Shown: positions 7,494-15,844 of the stretch, piece by piece
Layout of the letters: each line of letters starts with the position of its first letter
Numbering within the stretch: the stretch's first letter is position 1
Assembly: GCA_947476465.1 (NCBI GenBank)
Contig: CANJQN010000040.1
Span: forward strand, 1 to 39,966
DNA from: Comamonadaceae bacterium
Lineage (GTDB): Bacteria > Pseudomonadota > Gammaproteobacteria > Burkholderiales > Burkholderiaceae_C
Length of the DNA stretch: 39,966 nucleotides
Direction of reading: 5' to 3'
Position numbers and translations under genes: made by a program
Notes under the pieces: model-generated
What the model was told of the DNA's origin: nothing
The model's input: only the letters and a program-made list of their open reading frames with translations
Database searches by the model: none

Positions 7494-8563
7494 CCTCCAC
7501 CACACCGTCCAAGCTTCCCCCCGAGCCGCGCCTGACCTCCCTGTCCCACGGCGGCGGCTGCGGCTGCAAGATCGCCCCGGGCGTGCTGTCCGAGATTCTG
7601 CGCAACACGGCCAAGATGCCGATGCCGCCCCAGCTGCTGGTGGGCATCGAGACCGCCGACGACGCGGCGGTCTACCAGCTCAACGACGAGCAGGCGCTGA
7701 TCGCCACCACCGACTTTTTCATGCCCATCGTCGACGACCCGTTCGACTTCGGCCGCATCGCCGCGACCAATGCCATCTCCGACGTCTACGCCATGGGCGG
7801 CCGGCCGATTCTGGCGCTGGCGCTGGTGGGCATGCCGATCAATGTGCTGTCCACCGCGACCATCGGCCGCATTCTCGAAGGTGGCGAATCGATCTGCACG
7901 GCAGCCGGCATACCGATCGCCGGCGGCCACACCATCGACTCGGTCGAACCCATCTACGGTCTGGTCGCGCTGGGCCTGGTGCACCCCCAGCGGGTCAAGC
8001 GCAATGCCGATGCCCGTCCCGGCGACGTGCTGGTGCTCGGCAAGCCCCTGGGCGTGGGCGTGATGTCCGCGGCGCTCAAGAAAGAAGCGCTCGACGCGCA
8101 GGGCTACGCCTGCATGATCGCCACCACCACCCGGCTCAACACCCCCGGCCCCGAGCTGGCCCTGCTGGCCGGCGTGCATGCGCTGACCGACGTCACCGGC
8201 TTCGGACTGGCCGGCCATGTGCTCGAGCTGGCTCGCGGCGCAAAGGTCGACGTCAAGCTCGACTGGTCGCGCGTGCCGCTGCTGCCCGGCGTGGCGACGC
8301 TGGCCGCCGACGGCTTTGTCACCGGCGCCTCCGGCCGCAACTGGACAGCCTACGGCCAGGACATCGCCCTGCCAGAGCGGTTCCGCGCGGCCGACCAGGC
8401 CCTGCTGAGCGACCCGCAAACCAGCGGCGGCCTGCTGGTGTCCTGCGCGCCTGAGGCGGTGGACGCGGTGCTGGCCGTGTTCCAGCGTCACGGCTTCGAA
8501 CACGCCGCGGTGATCGGCGAGGTGGCGGCGGCCAGCGGCGGGCCGCGCCTTCGGGTCGGCTGA
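7490..8563 (+). CDS. selD: Selenide, water dikinase (selenophosphate synthetase) SelD/SenC
   Basis: A 357-residue enzyme that makes selenophosphate from selenide and ATP, releasing AMP and phosphate. The mobile N-terminal loop HGGGCGCK carries Cys24 and Lys27, equivalent to Cys17 and Lys20 of E. coli SelD, so this is a cysteine form with no in-frame UGA. ATP/Mg-binding segments follow: TADDAAVYQ, TTDFF, AATNAISDVYAMGG and GGHTIDS, with TDVTGFGLAGH and SDPQTSGGLL near the C-terminus. The start overlaps the senB stop by ATGA, so the two are translationally coupled. This supports use of the product for the selenosugar. It could also serve selenocysteine or selenouridine synthesis, but no selA, selB or selU is in the window. 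Confidence 0.95.
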   Translation: MTSTTPSKLPPEPRLTSLSHGGGCGCKIAPGVLSEILRNTAKMPMPPQLLVGIETADDAAVYQLNDEQALIATTDFFMPIVDDPFDFGRIAATNAISDVYAMGGRPILALALVGMPINVLSTATIGRILEGGESICTAAGIPIAGGHTIDSVEPIYGLVALGLVHPQRVKRNADARPGDVLVLGKPLGVGVMSAALKKEALDAQGYACMIATTTRLNTPGPELALLAGVHALTDVTGFGLAGHVLELARGAKVDVKLDWSRVPLLPGVATLAADGFVTGASGRNWTAYGQDIALPERFRAADQALLSDPQTSGGLLVSCAPEAVDAVLAVFQRHGFEHAAVIGEVAAASGGPRLRVG

Positions 8564-8624
8564 GGCTCATTCCCGCCGTTCAGATACCCAGGTCGCAGTG
8601 GCATCAGGGTCGGGAACTTCGGTC

Positions 8625-8651
8625 TTAGCACTCTCTCCAAGCGAGTGCTAA
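8625..8651 (+). promoter_or_regulatory. CIRCE operator (HrcA binding site) upstream of rpoH
   Basis: A perfect CIRCE inverted repeat: TTAGCACTC at 8625-8633, nine spacer bases, GAGTGCTAA at 8643-8651. Both arms match the consensus at every position. CIRCE is the operator of the heat-shock repressor HrcA. It lies 30 bases before the likely rpoH start (and 9 before the upstream ATG), so it would control rpoH transcription and, if transcribed, form a hairpin in its leader. Confidence 0.95.
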
Positions 8652-8681
8652 TATCAAGCCATGACGAAAGGATCCGCTGAC

Positions 8682-9614
8682 ATGACCACTCTGGCAGGCA
8701 CCCCCGCCACCGCTCTGGCTGTGGCGAACCCGTGGGCCATGGTCCCCGCGCTGGGCAACCTGGACGCCTACATCTCGGCGGCCAACCGGCTGCCCATGCT
8801 CACCCTCGAACAAGAGCAGGAATACGCCCGCAAACTGCGCGACCACAACGACCTCGAAGCCGCCGGAAAGCTGGTGCTGTCGCACCTGCGGCTGGTGGTG
8901 TCGGTCTCGCGCAAGTACCTGGGCTACGGGCTGCCGCACGGCGACCTGATCCAGGAAGGCAACATCGGCCTGATGAAGGCCGTCAAACGCTTCGACCCCG
9001 ACCAGGGTGTGCGCCTGGTGAGCTATGCGCTGCACTGGATCCGCGCCGAGATCCACGAGTACATCCTCAAGAACTGGCGCATGGTCAAGGTGGCGACCAC
9101 CAAGGCCCAGCGCAAGCTGTTCTTCAACCTGCGTTCCATGAAGCAGGGCTTCAAGGACGACGCCGACGCGCAGACCCACCGCGACACCCTGACAGACGCC
9201 CAGATCAACGTGATGGCCCGCGATCTGAACGTCAAGCGCGAGGAAGTCATCGAGATGGAAACCCGCATGTCGGGCGGCGACGTCATGCTCGACCCGGCCC
9301 CGGGCGATGACGGCGACGACGGTTTCGGCCCCATCGCCTATCTCACCGACGCCAACCACGAGCCCACAGCGGTGCTGCAGGCGCAGCAGCGCGACATGCT
9401 GGCCACCGACGGCATTCCCGCCGCGCTCGACCAACTCGATCCGCGCAGCCGCCGCATCGTCGAGGAGCGCTGGCTCAAGGTCAACGACGACGGTTCGGGC
9501 GGCATGACGCTGCACGATCTGGCCGCCGAGTACGGCGTGTCGGCCGAACGCATCCGCCAGATCGAGGTGGCCGCGATGAAGAAGATGCGCAAGGCGCTTG
9601 CCGCCTACGCGTGA
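8682..9614 (+). CDS. rpoH: RNA polymerase sigma factor RpoH (sigma-32)
   Basis: The heat-shock sigma factor, 310 residues from this start. Region 1.2 (LDAYISAANRLPMLT), region 2 (LVLSHLRLVVSVSRKY, GDLIQEGNIGLMKAV, YALHWIRAEIHEYI) and the C-terminal helix-turn-helix of region 4 (TLHDLAAEYGVSAERIRQIE) are all present. The RpoH box QRKLFFNLR at 143-151 separates it from RpoD and RpoS. An in-frame ATG at 8661 would add seven residues. I prefer 8682 because AAAGGA lies at 8667-8672, about nine bases before it, while 8661 has no ribosome site and abuts the CIRCE arm. The E. coli protein is 284 residues; the extra length is mostly N-terminal and in an acidic loop (DPAPGDDGDDGFG). A terminator follows. 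Confidence 0.96.
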   Translation: MTTLAGTPATALAVANPWAMVPALGNLDAYISAANRLPMLTLEQEQEYARKLRDHNDLEAAGKLVLSHLRLVVSVSRKYLGYGLPHGDLIQEGNIGLMKAVKRFDPDQGVRLVSYALHWIRAEIHEYILKNWRMVKVATTKAQRKLFFNLRSMKQGFKDDADAQTHRDTLTDAQINVMARDLNVKREEVIEMETRMSGGDVMLDPAPGDDGDDGFGPIAYLTDANHEPTAVLQAQQRDMLATDGIPAALDQLDPRSRRIVEERWLKVNDDGSGGMTLHDLAAEYGVSAERIRQIEVAAMKKMRKALAAYA

Positions 9615-9641
9615 AGCGGGCCCCGTTTCGAGATTGCAACA

Positions 9642-9665
9642 AGCCCGGCGTGCCCGGGCTTTTTT
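9642..9665 (+). terminator. Rho-independent terminator after rpoH
   Basis: A 7-bp GC-rich stem (AGCCCGG / CCGGGCT) with a five-base loop is followed at once by a run of six T. It lies 27 bases after the rpoH stop and ends rpoH transcription before the next gene. Confidence 0.9.
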
Positions 9666-9682
9666 GCGGCAACAATCGCACG

Positions 9683-11401
9683 GTGAGCAAGAACTGGAAG
9701 GGACTGTGGGCCGCGCTGCTGGCCCTGTGGCTGGCGGCGACCATGGTCGCGGCGGCCGCCGTGGCCACACCGGCGCCATTGGCCCCCACCACGTCGACCG
9801 AATCGCTGGCCCTGGAGGGCAGCAGCCTGGTCTGGGTCGATGCGAACGCCAACCGCAGCATCGACGATATCGCGCGAGCCGGCGACAGCCTGCCCTGGGA
9901 GCGCCTGCAAGACGGTCAGAAGTACCACGCCGCCGACGAGGCCCTGTGGATCCGCTTCGACGCCACCTTGCCCGCCGGCACCCAATGGCGGCTGGTGATG
10001 ATGCACCCCGCAGTGGACCTCATTCGCCTTTACCACCAGGGCCCGGACGGGCGCTGGGTGACGCAGCAAGCCGGCGAAGACATCACCCAGAGTGAATGGC
10101 CCTTGCCAGGGCGGGTCCCGATCCTGGCGTTGGCCCCCGGCACCGGTGAGCCCGTGCGCTACTGGGTCCGCATCGAGCGCAATCGGCTCGACTTCAGCGT
10201 TTCGCTGCGACTGTATGCACAAGCCAGCCTGCTCCAGTTGCGCGACGGCGAACAGCTGGTGATGGGCGGGTACTTCGGCGTGGTGATCCTGCTGCTGGCC
10301 GGCGCCCTGATCGCCGCCTTGCTGTTTCGCGATCGCGCCTTGATCGCTTTCGCGCTCTACGTCGCGGGCGCGGGCGCCTGGCAGTTCGTCAACCTCGGGC
10401 TGGCGGCCCAGCATCTGTGGAGCGATCCGAACTGGACCTACCTGGCGCGCTCGATCGCGCCCGGCCTGGCCGCCGCGGGGGCCCTGTGGTTCATCAAGGT
10501 CGTGACGGAACCGGCCCGGTTCTCACGCGTGCTCGACTTCATCTGCGGTGCGCTGATCGCCGCCCTCCTCGCGGCGATCGCGACCAACGGCTTCGTCGGC
10601 ACCCGCGAGAGCAACATGCTCGTGCTGATGCTGATCGGTGTCGAGATCCCGCTGGCCGTCGTACTGCTGGCTTTGCTGTGGCGCAAGTCGGTCGACGTCT
10701 ACCAACGCGTCTTCGTGGCCGGCTTCCTGCCGCTGCTGGTGGCCGCCACCGGGCCGGTGGCCCGCGGCCTGAGCCTGATTCCGAGCAGTGCCCTCAACCG
10801 CTACGGGCTGATCGTGGGCACGGCGATCCAGTTGCCGGTGCTGTACTACGCACTGACCCGCCGGGCCGCCCGGCGCCGAGAGACCGGCGTTCGCGCCTCC
10901 GAGCTGGCCCACACCGACGCCCTGACGGGCCTGTGGGACCGCGCCACGCTGCTGGCCCGGATGGACGACGCGGTCAAGCGCGCAGTCAGCCAGCGCCACC
11001 AGTGCGCGCTGCTCGGTGTGCGCCTGACCAACATCGGCGCGATCGAAGCCGAGATGGGTCGCGATGTCGCCGATCGCGCAATGATCGTCGCCGCGTCCAT
11101 CCTGCGCGGCGTGGCCACCGACATCGACGTGTCGGCACGTACCGCCCACGCCGACTTCGCCGTGCTGCTGGACGGCCCGACCTCGGCGCAGGCCGCGCTC
11201 TCGCGCGCGCAGCAGATCGTGGCGCGCGGCCTGCAGCACACGCCGGTTCTGCCGCAATCGACCGAGCTCAGGTTCCACGTGGCCGTGCTGGTGCTGCCCG
11301 ACCACGAGCTCGACGCCACGCGCTGCGCCAAATGGGTGGACGATGCGCTCAGCGCCATGCGCGCGGACCCCAAGCGAGCTATCCGTTCGCTCAATTTCTA
11401 A
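9683..11401 (+). CDS. 7TMR-DISM-type membrane protein with degenerate GGDEF domain
   Basis: A 572-residue inner-membrane signalling protein. Order: signal-anchor helix (residues about 8-28), a periplasmic DISM-type sensor domain (about 45-190), seven or so membrane helices (about 195-400), then a cytoplasmic GGDEF-like domain beginning at ELAHTDALTGLWDR (about 412). The domain starts like a diguanylate cyclase, but the catalytic loop that should read GG(D/E)EF is AHADF near residue 490, so cyclase activity is unlikely. It may be a c-di-GMP or GTP sensor or a protein-interaction domain. The GTG at 9683 is chosen because the longer frame (from 9611) would run through the rpoH terminator; it has no strong ribosome site. 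It lies 36 bases ahead of the solute-binding protein gene. Confidence 0.85.
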   Translation: MSKNWKGLWAALLALWLAATMVAAAAVATPAPLAPTTSTESLALEGSSLVWVDANANRSIDDIARAGDSLPWERLQDGQKYHAADEALWIRFDATLPAGTQWRLVMMHPAVDLIRLYHQGPDGRWVTQQAGEDITQSEWPLPGRVPILALAPGTGEPVRYWVRIERNRLDFSVSLRLYAQASLLQLRDGEQLVMGGYFGVVILLLAGALIAALLFRDRALIAFALYVAGAGAWQFVNLGLAAQHLWSDPNWTYLARSIAPGLAAAGALWFIKVVTEPARFSRVLDFICGALIAALLAAIATNGFVGTRESNMLVLMLIGVEIPLAVVLLALLWRKSVDVYQRVFVAGFLPLLVAATGPVARGLSLIPSSALNRYGLIVGTAIQLPVLYYALTRRAARRRETGVRASELAHTDALTGLWDRATLLARMDDAVKRAVSQRHQCALLGVRLTNIGAIEAEMGRDVADRAMIVAASILRGVATDIDVSARTAHADFAVLLDGPTSAQAALSRAQQIVARGLQHTPVLPQSTELRFHVAVLVLPDHELDATRCAKWVDDALSAMRADPKRAIRSLNF

Positions 11402-11436
11402 TTCCCGTCAAACCGGCATTTCCAAGAGGAACTCGC

Positions 11437-12450
11437 ATGTCCCAGAATTTTCCCCGCCGCCGGATGCTCGCGCTCCCTCTCGCGTTTGCCGCCGTTCAGG
11501 CCGCCGGCCAAGCCATCGCACAGCAGCGGCCCGGCCCCGCCGCACCCGCCGACTGGCCCGCCCGGCCGGTGCGCCTGGTGGTCGGTTTTCCCGGCGGCTC
11601 CTCGCCCGACATCACCGCCCGCACCATCGCCGAGCCGCTGTCGCGCGTGCTGGGCCAGCCGGTGGTGGTGGAAAACCGCGTCGGCGCGGGCGGCAACATC
11701 GCCGCCGACCTGGTGGCCAAGTCGACCGACCAGCACACCCTGGGGCTGATGATCAACGGCAACATGACCATCGCCAAGCTGCTCAATCCGGCAGTGCCGT
11801 ACGACCCGCTGAAAGACCTGGCACCCATCAGCTTGATCGGCAGCGCGCCGCTGCTGCTGGTGGCACCTGCCAACGCGCCGGGCGCGAACGCGCTCGACTT
11901 CTTCGTCACCGGGCGAAATGCCGGCGACAAATGGAGCTACGGCACGCCGGGCGTGGGCACGGTGGCCCACATCGGGATGGAACTGCTCAAGGGAAAAACC
12001 AACATCGCCCCGGTGCATGTGCCCTACCCCGGCAACCCGCAGGTGATCAATGCCATGCTGGCCGGCCAGATCCAGCTCGCGCTGCTGCCGATCGGCCTGG
12101 CACTGCCTCAGGTGCGTGCCGGCAAGCTGCGGGTGGTGGGCGTCACCTCCTCGGGCCGCAGCGCACTGGCGCCCGAGTACGCCAGCCTGGACGAACAGGG
12201 CGCCACGCGCGGCTTTCAGCTGGAGATCTGGAACGCGATCGCCGCGCCCTCATCGATGCCGCGCGCGCTGGCCACCCGCTTGTCGGGCCTGATCAGCGAA
12301 ATCGTGCGCAGCGCCGAGGTCCGCCAGAAGCTGTTTCAGCAGGGTTGGCAGGTGGCCGGCACTTCGGTCGAGGGCCTGGCCAACCGCATCAAGACCGACA
12401 CCGCCCTCTTGGGCGGCGTCATCGCCATGCGGGGCATCAAGGCGGAGTAG
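11437..12450 (+). CDS. Bug-family (TctC-type) periplasmic solute-binding protein
   Basis: A 337-residue tripartite-tricarboxylate-transporter receptor of the Bug family, which is greatly expanded in Burkholderiales. After a signal peptide with an Arg-rich start (residues 3-9) and cleavage near QAIAQ, the mature protein opens with WPARPVRLVVGFPGGSSPDITAR, the typical Bug start with the ligand-binding loop. The motif VENRVGAGGNIAADLVAKS follows, and later SYGTPGVGTVAHIGMELL. Ligands are usually small carboxylates or aromatics; which one is not deducible. AAGAGGA at 11424-11430 supports the ATG. No TctA/TctB membrane subunits are nearby, so this is an orphan receptor, as is common in this group. 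Confidence 0.93.
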   Translation: MSQNFPRRRMLALPLAFAAVQAAGQAIAQQRPGPAAPADWPARPVRLVVGFPGGSSPDITARTIAEPLSRVLGQPVVVENRVGAGGNIAADLVAKSTDQHTLGLMINGNMTIAKLLNPAVPYDPLKDLAPISLIGSAPLLLVAPANAPGANALDFFVTGRNAGDKWSYGTPGVGTVAHIGMELLKGKTNIAPVHVPYPGNPQVINAMLAGQIQLALLPIGLALPQVRAGKLRVVGVTSSGRSALAPEYASLDEQGATRGFQLEIWNAIAAPSSMPRALATRLSGLISEIVRSAEVRQKLFQQGWQVAGTSVEGLANRIKTDTALLGGVIAMRGIKAE

Positions 12451-12457
12451 TTCACAA

Positions 12458-12478
12458 GAAAAACGCTTCGCGTTTTTC
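12458..12478. terminator. Bidirectional terminator between the Bug gene and sco1
   Basis: A perfect 9-bp inverted repeat (GAAAAACGC / GCGTTTTTC) with a TTC loop lies between two convergent genes. The A-run on one side and T-run on the other let it act in both directions. Confidence 0.8.
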
Positions 12479-12482
12479 ACGA

Positions 12483-13070
12483 TCATTTCAGCAGGATGCG
12501 CAGGTCATCGGCCAAGGGCTGCGGGCCGGTGCCGTAGCGCGCGTACAGCCGCAGCCGGCCCTGTGGGTCGTAGACGTAGCTGGCGGCAGAGTGGTCCATG
12601 GAGTAGCTTCCGGCCTTCTTGCCCTCGGCCTTCTTGTAGTAGATCTTGAAGTCCTTGGCCACGGCGGCCAGCTGCTCGGGCGAGCCGCGCAGCGCAATGA
12701 AGCTCGGATCGAAATTGGCCAGATAGGCGCGCAGCAGCTCGGGCGTGTCGCGCTCGGGATCGACCGTGATGAAGATGCCCTGCACCCGCTCGCCATCGGG
12801 GCCCAGCAGGCGACGCACCTGCGCCAGCTCATTGAGCGTGGTGGGGCACACATCGGGGCACTGCGTGAAGCCGAAGAACACCACCACGGCCTTGCCGCGG
12901 AAGTCCTTGAGGCTGCGCATCTGGCCGTTCTGGTCGGGCAGATTGAAATCCTTGGCGTAGTCGGCCCCCGAAATGTCCACGGACTTGAACCGAAGCGCAT
13001 CCGGGGAGCAACCGATGAGGGCAACAGTCATCAGGGCGGTGAGACCCCTGAGCGCGACGCGGCGTTTCAT
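12483..13070 (-). CDS. sco1: SCO1/SenC-type copper chaperone for cytochrome oxidase
   Basis: A 195-residue membrane-anchored periplasmic thioredoxin-fold protein that delivers copper to the CuA site of oxidase subunit II. The N-terminus carries a lipoprotein-type signal with a lipobox ending LIGC at about residue 21. The copper site is CPDVC (near residue 76) plus a distal His in SMDHSAASYVYDP. Other SCO signatures are GFTQCPDVCPTTL and FITVDPERDTPE. Length is normal for the family. It is the last gene of the oxidase assembly set, 13 bases after ctaB. The ATG at 13070 is chosen because it starts the signal peptide; the longer frame upstream runs into ctaB. Confidence 0.95.
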   Translation of the reverse strand: MKRRVALRGLTALMTVALIGCSPDALRFKSVDISGADYAKDFNLPDQNGQMRSLKDFRGKAVVVFFGFTQCPDVCPTTLNELAQVRRLLGPDGERVQGIFITVDPERDTPELLRAYLANFDPSFIALRGSPEQLAAVAKDFKIYYKKAEGKKAGSYSMDHSAASYVYDPQGRLRLYARYGTGPQPLADDLRILLK

Positions 13071-13083
13071 GGTCACAGCAGGG

Positions 13084-13953
13084 TCACAGCAGATAGTGGT
13101 CGAGCAACAGCGCCGCGAACAGCGCACTGAGGTGAATGAGCGAGAAGCGGAAGGTGCGCCGCGCCAGGTCGTCGGAATAATGGCGCCACAACGCGAAGCC
13201 ATAGGCGCAAAAGCCCACGCTTAGCACCACGGCGGCGGCCAGGTACAGCCAGGAGCTCATGCCAATGACGAAGGGCAGCAGGCAGGCCGCGAACAGCACG
13301 AAGGTGTACAGCAGGATCTGCAGGCGCGTGAACTCGTTGCCGTGGGTCACCGGCAGCATCGGCAGACCCGACTTGCGGTAGTCCTCCACGCGGTACAGCG
13401 CCAGCGCCCAGAAGTGCGGCGGCGTCCACAGGAAGATGATCAAAAACAGGATCAGCGCCTCGGGGCCGACGTCGCCGCGCAGCGCAGCCCAGCCCAGCAC
13501 CGGCGGCATGGCGCCCGAGGCGCCGCCGATCACGATGTTTTGCGGCGTGAGCGGCTTGAGCACCACGGTGTAGATGACGGCGTAGCCCACAAAGGTGGCG
13601 AACGTGAGCCACATCGTCAGGGGGTTGACCCACTGGTAGAGGATCCATGAACCCAGTCCGCCCAGCACGGCCGAGAACACCAGCGCCTGCAGGTCGGACA
13701 ACTGGCCGCTCGCCGTGGGGCGCCAGGCGGTGCGCTTCATGCGCGCGTCGATGCCTTTTTCGATCACGCAGTTGAAGGCCGCGGCGGCGGCGGCCACCAG
13801 CCAGATGCCCACGCAGGCGACCAGCGCAAGCCACAGCTGCCGGCGGTCGGGCAGGCCAGGGACCGCCAGTACCATGCCGATCAGCGCGCAGAAGACGATC
13901 AGCTGCACCACGCGCGGCTTGGTCAGCGCATAGAACTGGGACACCACGTTCAC
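13084..13953 (-). CDS. ctaB: Protoheme IX farnesyltransferase (heme O synthase)
   Basis: A 289-residue polytopic membrane prenyltransferase (UbiA superfamily, Cox10/CyoE/CtaB) that adds farnesyl to heme B to make heme O, the precursor of heme A. It has about eight or nine membrane helices. The first Asp/Asn-rich loop is NCVIEKGIDARMKRT and the second YRVEDYRKSGLPMLPVTHG, both metal/diphosphate-binding loops of the family. It begins with a short FYALTKPRVVQL segment typical of CtaB. The GTG start at 13953 overlaps the ctaA stop by four bases (GTGA), so the two heme-A genes are translationally coupled. Confidence 0.96.
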   Translation of the reverse strand: MNVVSQFYALTKPRVVQLIVFCALIGMVLAVPGLPDRRQLWLALVACVGIWLVAAAAAAFNCVIEKGIDARMKRTAWRPTASGQLSDLQALVFSAVLGGLGSWILYQWVNPLTMWLTFATFVGYAVIYTVVLKPLTPQNIVIGGASGAMPPVLGWAALRGDVGPEALILFLIIFLWTPPHFWALALYRVEDYRKSGLPMLPVTHGNEFTRLQILLYTFVLFAACLLPFVIGMSSWLYLAAAVVLSVGFCAYGFALWRHYSDDLARRTFRFSLIHLSALFAALLLDHYLL

Positions 13954-15125
13954 GACAGGGCTCCCTGGTTGTGACGGCCACGCGCTGGTGTGGGCGCCGG
14001 CACCACGCGCGCCGACCGGCTGTCGCACCAGGCCCAGGTGAGCACCACCACCAGCGCCGCCGCGCCGCCGGTGTGCGACACCGCCGCCAGCAGCGGCCAC
14101 CCCAACACCACGTTGCCCAGGCCGGTGGCGAACTGCCAGAGCACGGCCACAGTCAGCCAGTGCGCCTGCCGGGTCAGGCCAGCTCGGCGCAGCCCGAAGG
14201 CCATCGCCAGCAGCACGGGTATCAGCAGATAGGCCATCAGACGATGGGTGTAATGAATGGCTGTGAGCGCGGCAAAGGTGATGTGCTCACCCTCTCCCGT
14301 CTTGCCCAGGGCACGCCACAGTTCGAAGCCTTCGCGCCAGGCCATCTCGGGCCACCAGCTGCCCTGGCAGGCCGGGAAATCACCGCAGGCCAGCACCGCG
14401 TAGTTGGTGCTGACCCAGCCGCCCAACGCCACCTGCAACCACAGCAAGGCGGTCGCCGCCGCCAGTGCCGCACGCAGTGGCGCCGCCATGGCCAGGGGTG
14501 CACGCCGAGTCGTGCCTGCACTGCTTTGCGCCTGCGCGTAGCTCACCGCCTGGCGGCACAGCAGTGCCAGCAACACCAGTGCGCCCAGCAGATGCAGCGT
14601 GACGATGGCCGGCTGCAGCTTCATCGTCACCGTAAGCGCGCCGAACGCGCCTTGCAGACACACCCAGGCCAATGTGACGGTGGGCCACCAGGGGCTCAAT
14701 GGCAGCTCGCGCCGGCGGGTCCAGCTGGCCACGGCCAACGTGAGGATCAGCACCCCCACGCCGGTGGCCAGGTAGCGGTGGACCATCTCGATCCAGGCCT
14801 TCGAATGGGTGACCGCGCCGGTCGGCATGGCCGCCTGCGCCTGGCCGATCTGCGCCTTGGCGCCCTGCGGGCTGGCGGCCCCATAACAGCCGGGCCAGTC
14901 AGGGCAGCCCAGGCCGGAGTCGGTCAGGCGGGTGAAGGCGCCAAACAGCACCAGGTCGAAGGTGAGAAACAGGGTCAGCAAGGTGAGCGCCGCCAGCCGG
15001 CGGCCCAGCGGCGCCTGGCGGTTGCGCAGCCAGACCCACGCCAAGGGGCCCAGCGCGACCGCGATCCCCAGCAGCATCAGGCGTGCGACGGGGGAGAAGT
15101 CGTAAAGCGCGACGGCCTCGTTCAT
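13950..15125 (-). CDS. ctaA: Heme A synthase (Cox15/CtaA)
   Basis: A 391-residue membrane enzyme that oxidises the C8 methyl of heme O to a formyl group, giving heme A for subunit I. Eight membrane helices are visible as two four-helix halves. The first half carries GAFTRLTDSGLGCPDWPGCYG, the typical Cys-containing loop, and IEMVHRYLATGVG. The second half carries LACGDFPACQGSWWPEM and IHYTHRLMAYLL, with the heme-ligand His residues. The start is the ATG at 15125, sharing one base with the stop of the upstream gene (TGATG); a GTG at 15128 is also in frame. Its stop overlaps the ctaB start. Confidence 0.95.
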   Translation of the reverse strand: MNEAVALYDFSPVARLMLLGIAVALGPLAWVWLRNRQAPLGRRLAALTLLTLFLTFDLVLFGAFTRLTDSGLGCPDWPGCYGAASPQGAKAQIGQAQAAMPTGAVTHSKAWIEMVHRYLATGVGVLILTLAVASWTRRRELPLSPWWPTVTLAWVCLQGAFGALTVTMKLQPAIVTLHLLGALVLLALLCRQAVSYAQAQSSAGTTRRAPLAMAAPLRAALAAATALLWLQVALGGWVSTNYAVLACGDFPACQGSWWPEMAWREGFELWRALGKTGEGEHITFAALTAIHYTHRLMAYLLIPVLLAMAFGLRRAGLTRQAHWLTVAVLWQFATGLGNVVLGWPLLAAVSHTGGAAALVVVLTWAWCDSRSARVVPAPTPARGRHNQGALS

Positions 15126-15844
15126 CACGGACGCCCCGCCTGATCCCAGCTGGCCGACGCACGCAGCAGGCGCTCGAGGTCGGCCTTGGCCTTCGCGCCG
15201 CTGGCCCGGTCGAGGCCGGGGGGAAAGCGCATCATCCAGTGGCCCTGGGGGTCCACCACGTACAGGTGCTCACTGAGCTTGCCGCCCGCCGCGGGCGCCA
15301 GCCACTGCGCCAGGGCCTGTGGGTCGACCCGCAACACCGTGGCCTCGCTCAGCGCGGGGCGCAAGGCGCCCCGCACCGGTGCCGCGTCGTCGACCAGCCA
15401 GACCCAGTCGAGGCGGTCCTTGTTCTTGCCCAGCGCCTGGCGCAACTGGCGTTGCAGGTACAGGTGCTCTTCGCACCGGCTGTCGCAGGCGCCGCCGGCC
15501 ACGCTCACCAGCAGCCACTGACCCTTGAGCGAGGGCAGCCCAACGCGTTGTCCGTCGAGTGCGGCCGCCTCGATCGCGGGCAGGCCGCGCTGCGGCTCGA
15601 TCAATTCGCCGAAGCTGCGCCGGGCCTCGGGCCGCACGACGTAATAGGTGAAATAGGAGGCGATCACGGGCGCGGCGCACACCAGCATGACCAGCAGCAT
15701 CTTGAGCCGGCCGGTGCGGGTGCGGCGCGCATCGGCACCCGCGGCCTCGGCGGGGCGGGGCAGCGAGTGGACGGTGAGGTCCAGCGGCTGTTCAAGCACG
15801 CCGGGACGACCTTCGGCGGGGGCCGATGAATTGGAACCAGACAT
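15125..15844 (-). CDS. SCO-like membrane protein of the oxidase assembly cluster, function unknown
   Basis: A 239-residue protein anchored by one helix (residues about 47-67) after a Pro/Ala-rich cytoplasmic leader, with the remainder in the periplasm. It has a thioredoxin-like layout: LPSLKGQWLLVSVAGGACDSRCEEHLY contains a CxxxC pair at about residues 119 and 123, the spacing used for copper in SCO proteins. A later LYVVDPQGHWMMRF strand also resembles SCO, but the distal copper-binding His of true SCO proteins is not obvious. Its place between surf1 and ctaA argues for a role in copper or thiol handling during oxidase assembly. The start overlaps the surf1 end by 53 bases and the stop touches ctaA. 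I do not recognise a named function. Confidence 0.85.
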   Translation of the reverse strand: MSGSNSSAPAEGRPGVLEQPLDLTVHSLPRPAEAAGADARRTRTGRLKMLLVMLVCAAPVIASYFTYYVVRPEARRSFGELIEPQRGLPAIEAAALDGQRVGLPSLKGQWLLVSVAGGACDSRCEEHLYLQRQLRQALGKNKDRLDWVWLVDDAAPVRGALRPALSEATVLRVDPQALAQWLAPAAGGKLSEHLYVVDPQGHWMMRFPPGLDRASGAKAKADLERLLRASASWDQAGRP

